The notes below the pieces were generated by a model. The model was not told where the DNA came from. It searched no databases and worked only from the letters and a program-made list of their open reading frames with translations. A stretch of DNA of 64,000 nucleotides from Dryocosmus kuriphilus (lineage: Eukaryota; Arthropoda; Insecta; Hymenoptera; Cynipidae), in assembly GCA_038277395.1 (NCBI GenBank), contig CM076197.1, positions 86,255,050 to 86,319,049 of the forward strand, written 5' to 3'. Shown here in pieces: positions 45,236 to 57,719 of the stretch. Within the stretch, counting starts at the first letter, position 1. Each line of letters starts with the position of its first letter. A program made the position numbers and the translations under genes.

Positions 45236-45952
45236 TTTAAAATCACACACAAGTTCGATGTATTCAATTTTTAAGTCCTTGAAAAACATTTAACTTTAGG
45301 TTCTTTAAATTTTTATTACACTGAAACTGGAGTGTTTTTTACTGTTTAAAGATTTAATTTCTTAAACTTAAAAATGTTCCATCTACTTCGGAAATTTTAT
45401 AATACTAAGAATGTTAAAGTTGAACATTTTGAAAAGCGGATATTTATAGTCAAGACCGCTCTTTAATTTGAAAATTTTTTTTTGGTATATCCTTAAGTTT
45501 TTAAAAATTTTAAGCTTTAAAGTTTGGAAAACTTCAATTATTGAAGGCTTTTTCGTATGAAAAAATTCCAATAAACAAGTTTGGTTTCCAGGTTCAGTTA
45601 AAAGGCCTTTTATAGAAAAATAAAAGGTTTCTGTCCGTTTTCCTTTCAAGGTAGCGGACTTTGACACAATATTTTCGAATGTTCATTTTTTAGAGGGTAG
45701 CAACTCTTGAAATTATTTTAAAATACTTTGCAAATAAGAGAGTTATTTTATCAAAGATGTTTAACACGTTCGTAATAGTAGGCAATTACATAAAGATTTT
45801 AAATCTTTTATTTCTACAAGAATGTGCTCTTTTTAACCTGCAGCAATTGAAAAAGAACCAGTATTATCCACATCCGCTCCAATGTACATCCGCCTCCGGC
45901 TTGAATCGAACCTTACTAGGTTTATTTTTTCTTAATCCTGCTAAATAATATG
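45236..45952. other. No gene recognised
   Basis: AT-rich spacer with no family signature in its short frames. Confidence 0.5.

Positions 45953-46000
<48 letters not shown>
45953..46000. repeat. (AT)n microsatellite
   Basis: About 23 AT units without interruption. Confidence 0.9.
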
Positions 46001-46002
<2 letters not shown>

Positions 46003-46227
46003 TTTATATGAAAACTTAATGATTTTTAAAATTTTTTACAATTTCTATCAACACCATAATCTAGTAATCTCTCTTGAAGAGTATTTTCAGATTCTCAAGT
46101 TCCAATAATAATTAAAATAACTTAATGCCTTCAAGTCAATAACTTAACTAAAAATGGAGATATTTAAATATTTTAAATGCACAAATATAACTAACTTGTT
46201 CTTTTATTGGTGACAATTTCACTTTTC

Positions 46228-47215
46228 AAAATAATCTTCAGTATCTTCTACACATGTTGTTCAACGTGAAAAAAGTTGTTCGATTCCGTACATATATAAA
46301 ATTCTTGGGGCTATTCTCTCAGTCATTTTAGCTGCTTTCGCTTTCGCAACCGGGTTGCATTTTTGTCCCTTGAGGTGTTGTTTTTATTCTGTAATTCTGG
46401 CATTTAGAACTTTAGCGACTGAAGTCGCTCTGCAGTCTCGTCACTGCAATGTGGTCGCGCGTTGTCGTGTTGGAGTAAAAACCTGTTTAATTCAGGTCTT
46501 ATTCGACGAATTCTGATTTTTAGTTTTTTCAGAGTCTTGCAGTACCTCTTGAAGTTAATTGTAGTACCTTCTGGCAAAAAATCAGCATAAATGAGTCCTT
46601 TTGTATCCCAGAAAGCGGTTAGCATCAATTTTTCAGAAGATGTAGCTCTTTTAAATTTTTTTGAAAATGCTGATGTGTCGTGATGATACTCCATTGATTG
46701 TCTTTTATTTTCAGGATCATAATGGTATATCCAACTCTCATCTCCAGTGACGATATTTTTCAAAACTTCATCTTTTTTCCGAGCGTATCGGTCCAATAGC
46801 TGTTGCGAAATTAAAAATCTTCTCGCTTTATTCTCTGGTGTCAAAATTTTTGGAACCCATCTTGCAGAAATTCTGTATTTAAATTCTGGTATAAGGTGAT
46901 GCACTCTCTTATTTGAGATATGCAAAATTAATGAGATTTCTCGCTATGTAATCCGACGATTACCACGGATAAGTTCATCAACGAGCTTTTTGTTTCCTTC
47001 AACCGACACCGTCACTCGCCTTTTACTACGTAATTTATCAGTTGTTTTCATTTCCCCCATTTCAAGACTTTTTGAACGAAAACCCCACCTACGCACATTA
47101 CTTGCATCGACAGTTTCATCACCATAAACATTTCGTAAATGTCTATGAATTTCAATCGGCAACTGGTTCTCGGTGGTCAAGAACTCGATGACCGCGTGCT
47201 GCTTGTACCGAACTT
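46228..47215 (-). pseudogene. mariner transposase lacking the third catalytic block
   Basis: The minus-strand translation starts near 47215 with a paired-like DNA-binding region (QHAVIEFLTTE, ASNVRRWGF). It is broken by one stop near 46946. The catalytic domain has VTGDESWIYHYDPE (first Asp) and LLQHDNARPH (second Asp). The usual SPDLAPSD block with the third Asp is gone: the frame ends at 46404 soon after ERLQSLKF. A C-terminal remnant (GIEQLF, then CVEDTEDYFEK in the same direction) follows near 46235-46300, so the loss is an internal deletion. I did not find clear TIRs. This is a dead mariner-family copy. Confidence 0.88.
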
Positions 47216-49001
47216 CGGAAAACTTTTACATTGAAAATCGATGACTCCACAAAGTTGTGCATCTGGATAATTCTTGGACTCTATTAAGGCAGACAAGCCA
47301 TGCTTTCAAAGGAGACCCCATTCAATTCAGTGACTAAGCCCATTAGAATTTTACAGGGTCGAAGGCATTAGTTGTCAATCATCCCTCGTATGTATATAAA
47401 ATTGCTTTAAAGAAATAAGATCTTTAATTCTCAAGTTTAGTCATTACTAAAATAATCTCTTTAATCGTAGTTCATTTTGATCTAATTTCCCAAAAATGAT
47501 TTGAATTAACCAAAACCCAAAAAATAGAATGCTTCAGGGGAATGTTTTCGATTTCCAACTATAGGAATTGAGCATGAACGATAACGAATTTTGGCTCTTT
47601 GGTTATGGCTTGGGGCACTAGTTATAGTCCCGGAAATTCCGGTGTGGTAAATGGTGATCTTTGCAAAATAGGAAAAATATCGAAGCAGGGAATACCGGCT
47701 GAATGGGCTGTGCGATTTTAGCCGTTGTTGCGATCTCAATAGGATTTCCGTCGATGGAATACCAAAAGCTAATTAGGAAAGGAATGCCTAGTGATCGAAA
47801 GCCTCGCTCGTGGTTATTCTAGCATATAGAGCCTTTAGTATGGTACTTGCGTAGATTCTACCCGGGGATATAAATTCCACCCGTACAATTGAGTATGTTC
47901 CACCACCAAAGTGGACGGTCACGAAGCTTTCGAAGCCCAAATGAATTTCATTCGCTCTGTTTCAAGCTATTTCAGATATCCGTGCAAAATTTACGAGTGT
48001 TTGCAAAGTGTCATGGTATTCGTTTCTCATCTGCTTGAATCAATCTCGTTCCCTTCTGATATTCCAGATTTAATCTCTTTAGTATCCCTGAATTTGTTTC
48101 CCTTCTGTGAGAAACTTTTCCATTTTTTTACTTGAAATATATTTTTTATTTAGACTGTTGAATAAGCCTTTTAAAATATAAATTTCTGCCAGAAGAAAAT
48201 GAACCCTTTTGTGAGAAATGAACGAGAAATGTGGAAACATTTAGGCCTATCTGACAGAAGGAGTGTTAGATGATCTGATTACGTGTAGGACACCCTGTAT
48301 TTTGTCGTACTAAGGACTCGCGTGCCACGACCTCAACTGCAGAAACGAACGAGCTGTGAACTTAGCAAATAAGTTTTCTCAGCAACCCCGTTTGGGTAAA
48401 AGCAGGGTGTGTTTAAAGCTTGCAAAGAATTTAATTAGTCGGATATTTCAGGCTCTTGAACTAAGTAAGTGATGGATTTAAAAGAACCGCGGCAGCGAAT
48501 GGGCCGTAGCGACACTTAAAAGTGACCTGATTACGTTTTCACGACTTTATTTATCGTTCCTTTAATTAGTGAGAAAATGTCTTTATTTTCCATTCTTTTC
48601 AAAACCTATAGTAACAAACATTTCTTTGATTTGAAAAGTGCTAAATTAAATTCTTTAAGAACCAAGTTTATTTCATTAATCATCACGTTCTAGAAACTAT
48701 CTCCGGTTTAAGAAACCTTTATTTCCTCCATTCATAAAAGTCGAGAAATCCTTTGAAATATAGGGTATATTGAATTGACCTGGAATCGAAAATCCCAAAG
48801 CTGTAATAAAAAATCCAGAACCTCTGGGGTGGTATAACTGTAAAAGGGTATTACGTTTTCTCTGGAGAAACTCTCGGTTATTGAACATGAACTCATGCAC
48901 AAAGGATATAGCTATATTCACTCTTAATATAAATTTAATCTAAATTTATTAGTTTATAAGCAGGCGGGGTGCCCCGATAGGGGTCCTCCTGGTGCTCAGG
49001 C
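47216..49001. other. No gene recognised
   Basis: Mixed-composition DNA. Frames at 47506-47739, 47911-48135 and 48697-48921 have no recognisable domain. Confidence 0.5.
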
Positions 49002-49819
49002 TATTCGCGGTGGGCACGAAAATGCGAAATCTGGTGGCCACTTAACGAAGCTCTATATGCAGGATCGTCATGTTTATTTATCATGTCAAATACAGTCTGA
49101 TTACTCTAATTTTACGTTTAATTTTTATAAAAAGTGTTGACCAGCGTAAACAACGAGTAAAATATATTGCTTCAGTGTTGTTTTGTAATACCGGTAAGTA
49201 TTGATTGTTGTAATATTCATACGCAGAGTAGCAATAAAATAAATTTTGTACGATGCTTATAGGTTCGTTTGTTGTGTCATACGTTAAAAAAATGGTAATT
49301 AGATAATTATTAATGTCCTGTTCGCAATTATTATTAATAATGTTATAAGTTTTTTTAAAAATTGTAAATTGTTTGTCAAATCATATGGAAATACCTTTTT
49401 TTTCATTTCACAATCAACAAGCTCCACACGTCATATATGCTTTAAAAACTGCTTCCCCATCTTTTCAAATTTATTACAAAAATAAAAAAAATCATTTCAC
49501 TCGTTTTATACAAACAATTAACAAGATTAAGATTAATAATAATTACGGATAAAATAATAATTTTTGTTTTTCAAATGTGACATAAGAACCTAACCTATAA
49601 GCATCTTCACAACATTCCTTTTTTGCTACTCTACCAATGCATACTGCGATCTGAGTACTGACCGCTATTGTAATTCAACATTCAAACAATGTATTTTACA
49701 CCGATTTTAAGCAGGACATCACTTTTTATCAATATTAAACGTTATAAATTACGAGTCTACTTGCAAACATTACAAAAAAAAACCTGCTTTCAGACCACGT
49801 GACGCAATCAGACCAATCA

Positions 49820-50904
49820 GGGGCCTATTTCATAAAACCTACAAGTTACAATTTACAAGTACAAGTCTAGTAACTTTTCACTTGTATTAATAGTGTGCGT
49901 TTATAAAGTCATTGGTGCTTTTTACAAGACAAGTACGGCGACTACTCTTACAAGTAATATCGTGCAGTTTTACAAGCGTTCTGTTTCATAAAGGTTTTGT
50001 CTTGTAAGTAGCACTTGTGATTTGTAGAGAAATTTTGGAGAGTCTTTGGAGTTTTGTAAAAGTGGCAAGAGCAAATACAAGTTATCTTTTGAGGAAGTTT
50101 ATTGTATTAGAAAAGGCTGGAAAGCGTTGCGATACCGTATTTAAATTATTTTGGAGTCAGGGAAAAAGTGGTAAGTACTTATGTAATTGAAATACAGTAT
50201 TAATCTATTAATATATAACCTTATTCATTATATCTTATTTCAAAAATATTTTAATATCTACCACCGAAACTTGTCGGACCGACTTTTACAATATATTATA
50301 TAATTATACAATGTAAGTATACACATCTGTCAAAAAAATGCAGATGCAAATTGACAGGGCCACATTTCAATTGTGAGGTTATGTTCGTGAGGTTAGAAAC
50401 TTTTAAAGACTCAGGATAAAAAAAGCGCAGATTAATTTTCTAAGATATTATTCTGATTATTATTCTTTTATATATTATTATTTTTAAAGTATTCCTATGA
50501 TTAAAAAAATATATAAATTTATAATCAAAAACTCACCTCGTGAAAAGGATTCAATTTGCTTTTCTCTGTCGTTTGGAAAATGTTTATTGACAGGAAATTA
50601 ATATGTACATTTTTTAAAATAAAAACTGTGAGCGAAACATATTTATATTCTTATAATATTATTTATATAATAAACGCCAACTTTTGCACCACTCACTGTC
50701 GCACTTGTAGGTTAGCAGACATGATAATTTAAGTACGCCTGCGCGCACTTGTAAAATCGCTTGTAAATTGTAGGAGATATTACTTGTAATTACAAGTGGA
50801 CGTAAGAGTCTTGTGAAACACAAAATACAAGAACTTGTAATTACAAGCTAGTAACTTACTAACTTGTAACTTGTGAACTTGTAATTTTTATGAAATAGGC
50901 CCCT
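49820..50904 (+). mobile_element. Nested element with GGGGCCTATTTCATAAAA ends and ACAAGT arrays
   Basis: GGGGCCTATTTCATAAAA opens it and TTTTTATGAAATAGGCCCC closes it. Both ends carry many copies of ACAAGT/ACTTGT (49850-50020 and 50690-50890), mostly as TTACAAGT or CTTGTAA. Dense subterminal arrays of one hexamer suggest transposase-binding sites. The interior holds an exon-like frame ending at a splice donor (50171) but no full gene. The superfamily is unassigned. Confidence 0.68.
50008..50170 (+). other. Exon-like open frame ending at a splice donor
   Basis: The frame is open from 50008 and reads VARANTSYLLRKFIVLEKAG then KRCDTVFKLFWSQGKS to a strong donor, GTAAGT, at 50171. No ATG was found in it. 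It may be a relic of the element's first coding exon or a chance frame. I do not recognise the peptide. Confidence 0.25.
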
Positions 50905-50952
50905 AGGTGGTTGCGGTTGCAGCGCCTCTGTAGTTCGTGCCCACCGCGAATA

Positions 50953-51765
50953 CTTATTGCGTCACTAATCTAAATTTCATGATGGACAAAGAATACTTCA
51001 ACCAGATCTTTGATACAAATTGTTTCAGTCTTTAGTAGTATTTCATCATTTTGATGCTTTAATTATTTTCAAATTCTCTTCCAGTGATCTACGACTATTA
51101 CACTACTTATCTTATGCTTGAAGAGTTTTAATTTTTAATATAGACCACACACCCTGATAAGTCTATATCCAGTGAACTTTGGGACTCGTCTCATTAACTG
51201 AGATTCAAGTTTTCTCTTCGCAGTTTGTGTAGAGTTGACATATTCTTTCGAAAAATTACATATTCTTTTGAAAGTTCCTGAGTCGGCAAATTAGAGAAAC
51301 TTTGGTAGCGGAACTAAATCCGGGGTCTTGTTGAGCTCTATGAAACCTAGTCAACTGTGGAAGCGGAGAAACTAAACTCAATTGCGGACTCTACTTTAGT
51401 TCTATTCGGCTCAACTCCATTTCAATCAACCCTTCAGGGCACAAACTTCTCAGCGTTGTAATGCTATTAACGTCTTCGATAGTTCTTTGGTCTGTGCTTT
51501 GTTCTTCCAAATCGGGTTGAACTACAATAAAAATTGACACGATTCAAGCAACTTTAACTTTACGAGGGCTATAACCCCTAATTTACTTTTAATCACTCCA
51601 AAACGTGCCTGATTATAATCTCAGAGATCATCAGAGACTTGACGAGTTTACGGTCAGAAGAAAGTCCAAGGGAGAATTTAGAACGCAACTAAATTTGAAA
51701 GCTGGGAAAATTGAAAGCATTTAAGTTTATGTGTGTTCTCTTGGACACATGGAACTGCTTGGGGC
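50953..51765. other. No gene recognised
   Basis: Mixed-composition spacer. Confidence 0.5.
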
Positions 51766-51830
51766 TTCTCGTTCGATTACTGAAGTTAAACAGCGTTTGG
51801 CTTGTTTACAATCCGATGGGGTCTGTCGTA
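51766..51830 (+). pseudogene. 5S rRNA-like fragment
   Basis: TCTCGTTCGATTACTGAAGT, then TAAACAGCGTTTGGC and GATGGGGTCTG follow the order of the conserved middle of eukaryotic 5S rRNA (TCTCGTCCGATCACCGAAGT, TAAGCAGCGTCGGGC, GATGGGTGACC). The internal control region is recognisable but mutated, and the 5' and 3' ends are not conserved. It could be a 5S pseudogene or the head of a 5S-derived SINE. Confidence 0.7.
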
Positions 51831-53660
51831 CTACATAGAAACCCACCTTAGCTATCGTTTCTGCGGTTATGCGCAATTTTTCTGTAGGAAACGATTTAAA
51901 AATACAAATTCAACATAGAAATGATTCAAAATGTTTATTTTTTGAAATTGAAATTAAAAACTAAAAATGATCCAAAGCTACTAACTTCCTTAGTTGAAAA
52001 GAAGTTTGAATACCTTAGATTGTATAAGGATCCAAGAATTATCTTTTAAAAATTTGTAAAGTATTTTTATTAACTTACTGTGCAGAATACATTTTACGAA
52101 ATAAAATGTGGAATTGTAATTTCACACAATATTGCCTTCAGCAGACGTTTACTGAAATTTTCTTAACGAATTATATTCTCAAGATAAAATTTCATCTGTG
52201 AGTAGAGAGATTATCAAATAAGTTTACCATTCCCGAAATAGGAAATACCGAGAGAGCTTCTTCACTAAGTATTTTTAATTGATATATCTAATGAAGATGG
52301 ATCTCTTCTTTGCTGGATAGCAGAGTGCCTTTAAAAATAGGTAATGTGAGAGCATGTCTGCAATGTAGATTAACATACAGATAAGTTCACTTGATTAATA
52401 AATGACCCTTTCTCCAAGACTCTAATGCCAATAAGAAGAAAATCCCGGTACGTTGACTCCTACTTACAACATCTGGACAAACATATAAGTGCCGCCGATG
52501 TCCTTAGGCAGAATTTTCTTGCGTGTATGTTACTACACGCAAACAGCTGCCAAGGTAAAGAAAACGAAATGCATAAAACTAGTAGCGATTATTACAGGTT
52601 AAAATTTTTTCCTTAGATTCTGTTTCAAGAAGAGTCATTATAACCAGAAATGCTCGAATCTGGTTCTAGGCACGCGGCATAGATTTTTTTGAATCAGCTT
52701 GAGACGAAAAGATATACACGCAAGGGAGGTTTCGTGACACAAGATTTATGTCCACTTGGTACTAAAAGCTGCCTCACCTTGGACGAATGGACAAATTTAA
52801 TATATAATTGAACAATCATCTTTGGGTTGATCAAGTCTAATTATCGCGAGGTACACGCAACTTGGAAATGCAAACCTTATTTAGATTCGACATACCATCT
52901 GACAGTATCTGAAACGTAATTATAAGAGGATCTAATTAGAAGACGATATTGTTATTCTATGACAATTCAAAGATGAAAAATGTGTTCTTTTTTTCACTAG
53001 AGAAAAATTAAATAAAAAGGATACCGTATAAAATAATTTGAGATTGAACGGGTTCGTTTTGAAATTATTTACAATGTTTATGATTCCAATTGGAAATTGT
53101 ACAGTTTTAGGTAATTCTAATTTTAAATTGTTCAATTTTGAAGGCAAGTTGTAAAATTGTTTAATTTTGAAGACTTGAATTTGAAAATTGGAATTTTTAA
53201 GTCTCTACATTTTTTATTGTATTATTGGAGACGCTAGAAATTTGAAAATATACATTATGCAATTAGAATTTCAAGTCTGTCAGCTTGTCACTTTTTCAAT
53301 GTTGGTAATTGTATTTTAAAGTTTCGTTTAGTCTATTTTTCAAAAGATTGTTTAAATTGCATTTAAAATTGAATACTTTTAGATCAAAATATACAAAATT
53401 GTTGACGAAATGTATGCCTTAATAATTCATAATGTTTAAAATTAAAGTTTAGGTACAGACTTGATAAATTAGATAATATAAAATTTATTCACTTTTTTAG
53501 GGATTATGTACTAAAGTTTAAAAAATTCTGTCCATTACATAATTATAAATGTATTTTGAAATAGCGATTAATTCAGAGCTGTATTAATTCGTTACTAATA
53601 TTTTCCTTATTATTTTAAACCTTAGTTAGAGCAAACTAAAAATTTGGTGCAATTGCAGAC
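51831..53660. other. No gene recognised
   Basis: AT-rich DNA turning into low-complexity AAATTG/TTTGAA words from about 53000. Confidence 0.5.
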
Positions 53661-54747
53661 TAGGGGCGTCACCTCTGTATTTTCTAAAAAAAAATTTTTT
53701 CCGGCAACAAACTATTAGAATCTTTAATTGAACTATTAGTGAAGTGATTTGATGAGAAAGAAGATAAAATTTATTATTATTTTACTTAATATAAAGTGTC
53801 AAATATGGGGATCTCACGTTATGTGAATGATCGTATTTACCTGATCGTTTAGATGCTTTTAAAATTCCGTACGGATAGAAATACTGTAGATAATTAAAAT
53901 TTAATCCTTCAATTAATTAAAATATATTTACATATTTTTTTATGCTGGCATTCGGTGTTATGACGAAAAAAAAAGGAGGAGAGTTTGACACACATCAGCT
54001 GTCACATGAAACTGGAGGACGCCATCTTGGCTACTGTCGGCAATCGAGATATGTATCGATCTTGATTCGTAACGATTCGTATCGATAGACAATTTGAATT
54101 CTTATTTTTCGGACATACATTAAAAATTATTCCCAAAAAACTGTTTAAAAACTTAAGTTAATGATAAGGTAATCTCGTGGGAGCAGGAAGAAATAATGTT
54201 GATCAAAGCCCTACCCCCTTTCCAAGTCTCTTGGGGGGATTTTTTGTGGGCTTTAAAAAGGGCACCCATTTGATTGGTCACAAAAATAATGTTGATGAAA
54301 CCCCTACCCCCTTTCCAAGTCCCTTGGGGGGATTTTTTGTGGGCCCTGAAAAGAGCTGATTTTTTCTATTTTTTTATTGTTTGTGAGCCCTGAGAAGGGC
54401 TGATTTTTTTATTTTTATTTTTTTATTCATTATTTCAAAATATATGAACGCAACTATCGATTCTGATATATATCGATACATATCTCGATTGCCGACGGTA
54501 GCCAAGATGGCGTCCTCCCGTCTATTTTGACAGCTCATGTGTGTGAAACTCTTTTTTCTTTTCGTCATAACACCGAATGCCGGCATAAAAAAATATGTAA
54601 ATATATTTTAATTAATTGGAAAAGTAAAATAATAGTAATTTTTAACTTCTTTCTCGTCAAATCACTTCATTAATAGTTCAATTAAAGATTCTAATAGTTT
54701 TTTGCCGGAAAAAAATTTGTTTAGAAAATACAGAGGTGACGCCCCTA
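53661..54747. mobile_element. Fold-back element with about 400-bp inverted arms
   Basis: The left end TAGGGGCGTCACCTCTGTAT is mirrored at the right end. The arms stay complementary for most of 400 bases, including the ATTAGAATCTTTAATTGAAC block, the CATTCGGTGTTATGACGAAAA block, GGACGCCATCTTGGCTAC and CAATCGAGATATGTATCGAT. TA at both borders is compatible with a Tc1/mariner-type target. The loop holds two direct copies, 93 bp apart, of AATAATGTTGAT...CCCCCTTTCCAAGT...TTGGGGGG (54192 and 54285). There is no gene. Confidence 0.85.
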
Positions 54748-55526
54748 TTCTGCAACATTAACCAAAAAAATTTTCAGGGAATGTCAGAGAAAAGTCAGGG
54801 AATTTTTAGAGTTTGAGAGAGAAAAAGTTTGAAGTTCAACAATATTGTAAATTGAACTCTTCTAGGTTTTGTAAGTTTACTTCAAATTGAAGGCTTTAAT
54901 ATTTGAAGTTTTCGAAATTAAAGCATTTCAAAATGCAAATATTAAAAATTAGACATTCTTTACTTTAGCGTTTAGTGTGTAAGGCAATTAATGGCTCTTG
55001 GCGAAAATCTCTTTTCCGTAATAAAAAATAAATTCTGTTCAATAAAATAAAATGTAATTTGCACTTAAGACCTTTCTTGTGCGAGAAATATAGAATATAA
55101 TTATTGACATCAGAAAAGTCCAGAATCCCAGTAATCATATCACAGAACGAAGACTGGGACGAAGCTGTTAAAATTTTATTTCAATAATTGTTTGTTAATA
55201 ATAAGTTAATGTGTTTGATGAATTCGTGAAGTACGAAGACTGGGCCAATCGCGCACGATTATTCTTACATGGAAGAATACCAAATCGCGATTACTGGGAC
55301 GTCGGTGAATTTTGTCTTTTGATTCATTATAAATTAAAACTTACGTCACATATGTTGTAAAACACATTTTTTATAGTATTCTAAGGTCAATGCTTTAATT
55401 AGTACCAACAGTTTTTTAAGTTATCATCCAAGTTAATTTTATATTATTATTATCTTATTATTTAGTTCAATAATAATTTAATAAACAATTATTATTATCG
55501 TTTTATTTCAAAGCGATCACACTAGA
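54748..55526. other. No gene recognised
   Basis: AT-rich spacer, including two partial copies of CAGAACGAAGACTGGGAC / TACGAAGACTGGGCC (near 55144 and 55231). Confidence 0.5.
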
Positions 55527-56740
55527 ATAATTTCAGACTAAAACGTTGATAATAAACTATTTAAAATTAAGATTCCTTGTCGAATAAATAATTGAAGCGT
55601 TAAATTGTACAACTTTTAATTTAAGTCTTTCATAGTTAAATCATTTTAAATTTGATCAATTGGGAATTGAAAATTTTTGAATTATGAATTCACGACATTC
55701 AAAATCGAATAAGAAAATACTTAAATTTCGAAAAATATGCAACTTTAAATCACAATCGCTTTAGATTGTACAATTTTTAATTGAAGCATTAAAAACTGAA
55801 ATATTAAAAATTGAAATTCATCATAATCATACAATTTCAAATTGAAATTCCTAAAAGTTGAACAATTTTTCATGCTTCTTTTTAAATCTGTCAAATTTTG
55901 GTTATCTTATAAATATAAAGTTGTTCAATTTTGATGGCTTATTCTTTGGAATTGTACAATTTAGAATATTTTTAATAAATAAATGATTTATCTTAAAAGA
56001 TTATCCAATTATTAGTGTTTTGACACAAAAATTATTTAATGTCAAAAGCGTTAGATTATAAATTGTAAAAAGAAATCGCTCAATTTAAATAATTTAAAAA
56101 TAATTTTTAAATGCTTCAAATTTTATATACTAGAATATTTTCAGACTAAAACGTTGACAATAAACTATTTAAAATTAAGATTCCTTGTCAAATAAATAAT
56201 TGAAGCGTTAAATTGTACAAATTTTAATTTGAGTCTTTCATAGTTAAATAATTTTAAATTTGATCAATTGGGAATTGATCAAATTTTTGAATTATGAATT
56301 CACGACATTCAAAATCGAAAAAAAAAATACTTAAATTTCGAAAAATATGCAACTTTAAATCACAAACGCTTTAGATTGTACAATTTTTAATTGAAGCATT
56401 AAAAATTGAAATATTAAAAATTGAAATTCATCATAATCATACAATTTCAAATTGAAATTCTTAATAGTTGAACAATTTTTCACGCTTCTTTTTAAATCTG
56501 TCAAATTTTGGTTGTCTTATAAATATAAAGTTGTTCAATTTTGATGGCTTATTCTTTGGAATTGTACAATTTAGAATATTTTTAAAAAATAAATGATTTA
56601 TCTTAAAAGTATTATCCAATTTTAGTGTTTTGACACAAAAATTATTGTATTCCGGAAGCTTTAGATTAGAAATTGTAAAAAGAATTTGTTCAATTTAAAT
56701 ATTTTTAAAATAATTTTTAAATGCTTCAAATTTTAATTTT
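55527..56740. repeat. Tandem duplication of about 604 bp
   Basis: GAATAATTTCAGACTAAAAC begins the first copy (about 55527) and GAATATTTTCAGACTAAAAC the second (about 56131). The copies run in parallel to about 56740 with few differences, such as GTTGATAATAAAC against GTTGACAATAAAC. The sequence is AT-rich and non-coding. Confidence 0.9.
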
Positions 56741-57719
56741 TTCCGTATTAGATTCCTCAATTTGAAAGTTTTTTCTGAATGCTTTGTATCACATATTATA
56801 TCTCAGTGCTAAAGGATTGAAAATGTGAATATTTAAATTTAAATTTCCGGGAAGAATTTTTGAAAACCGTAAAGTAACCAGGAAATGATCCTTCAAGAAA
56901 ATCTTCTACATCCGGTATTATATAATTAAAGAAAATATAATAGTCCTCGCAGAGGTATATGTTTGAGTGAAAAAGAAAGAGGAATATCGTAGATGTGAGT
57001 CTGCAATTGGAACAATTATTGTTGACTATCTTCTCTTGCGCTCTACAATTATTAGATGCATCAACCTCAAGATGCGTTTAGAGTGTCTCCTCTCGTCTGC
57101 CTTGTTGATGCCACGCGATCGATTGAACTGTATTTTCCCCTCTTTTTTTCCATAAAACTTGTACAGAACTAAAAGAAGTGGAACTAGTACGGAGAACAAG
57201 TGTACGAGCAACTTGTTCTCTTCCTTCTTCTCCCTTATTTCTTCTTCTTCTTTCTCCTTCTTCTTAAAAATGGTCTACCTACCTCGCGACACGCGATTCA
57301 CTTGAATCTTTTCGCTCGATAAAACCCGAGAAAGTCGGTCGACCTCTGATCCCTCGGACGTATCATAAGCCTTTATTTTATAAGGTAATCAATGCAGCTA
57401 AGGAAAATTAATAATTCTGATAAATGGGCCTAATTTGATCTGGTGGATATCGTTATAAATTACAAAACGTTATTACCTTCGTATCATATTTTTTGCGTTA
57501 TAAATTACTATTATTATCTCAGATATAGTCTTATTTTTCTTATAGATTTAAATTAATAATTAATTTTATTGTGGGTATAATTCGAAAAATTCCATTAGAC
57601 AAATTATCATTAAAAATATCATTGGAATCTAGACAAGTCTTGACTTTAAAAGCACTTAAAATAAAACATGAAAATTAAGTGAAATGTAATGAAATTAGTG
57701 ATAACATCATTATCATTTT
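56741..57719. other. No gene recognised
   Basis: AT-rich spacer with a CTT-rich patch near 57220-57270. Bases 57712-57719 (ATCATTTT) form the left target duplication of the Merlin element. Confidence 0.5.

Larger units (their letters stand above)
49002..50952. mobile_element. DNA element with TTCGCGGTGGGCACGAA ends
   Basis: A perfect 17-bp inverted repeat (49004-49020 and 50934-50950), flanked on both sides by TA, suggests a Tc1/mariner-type or similar target duplication. No transposase is present. A second element (49820-50904) sits inside near its right end. Confidence 0.7.
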
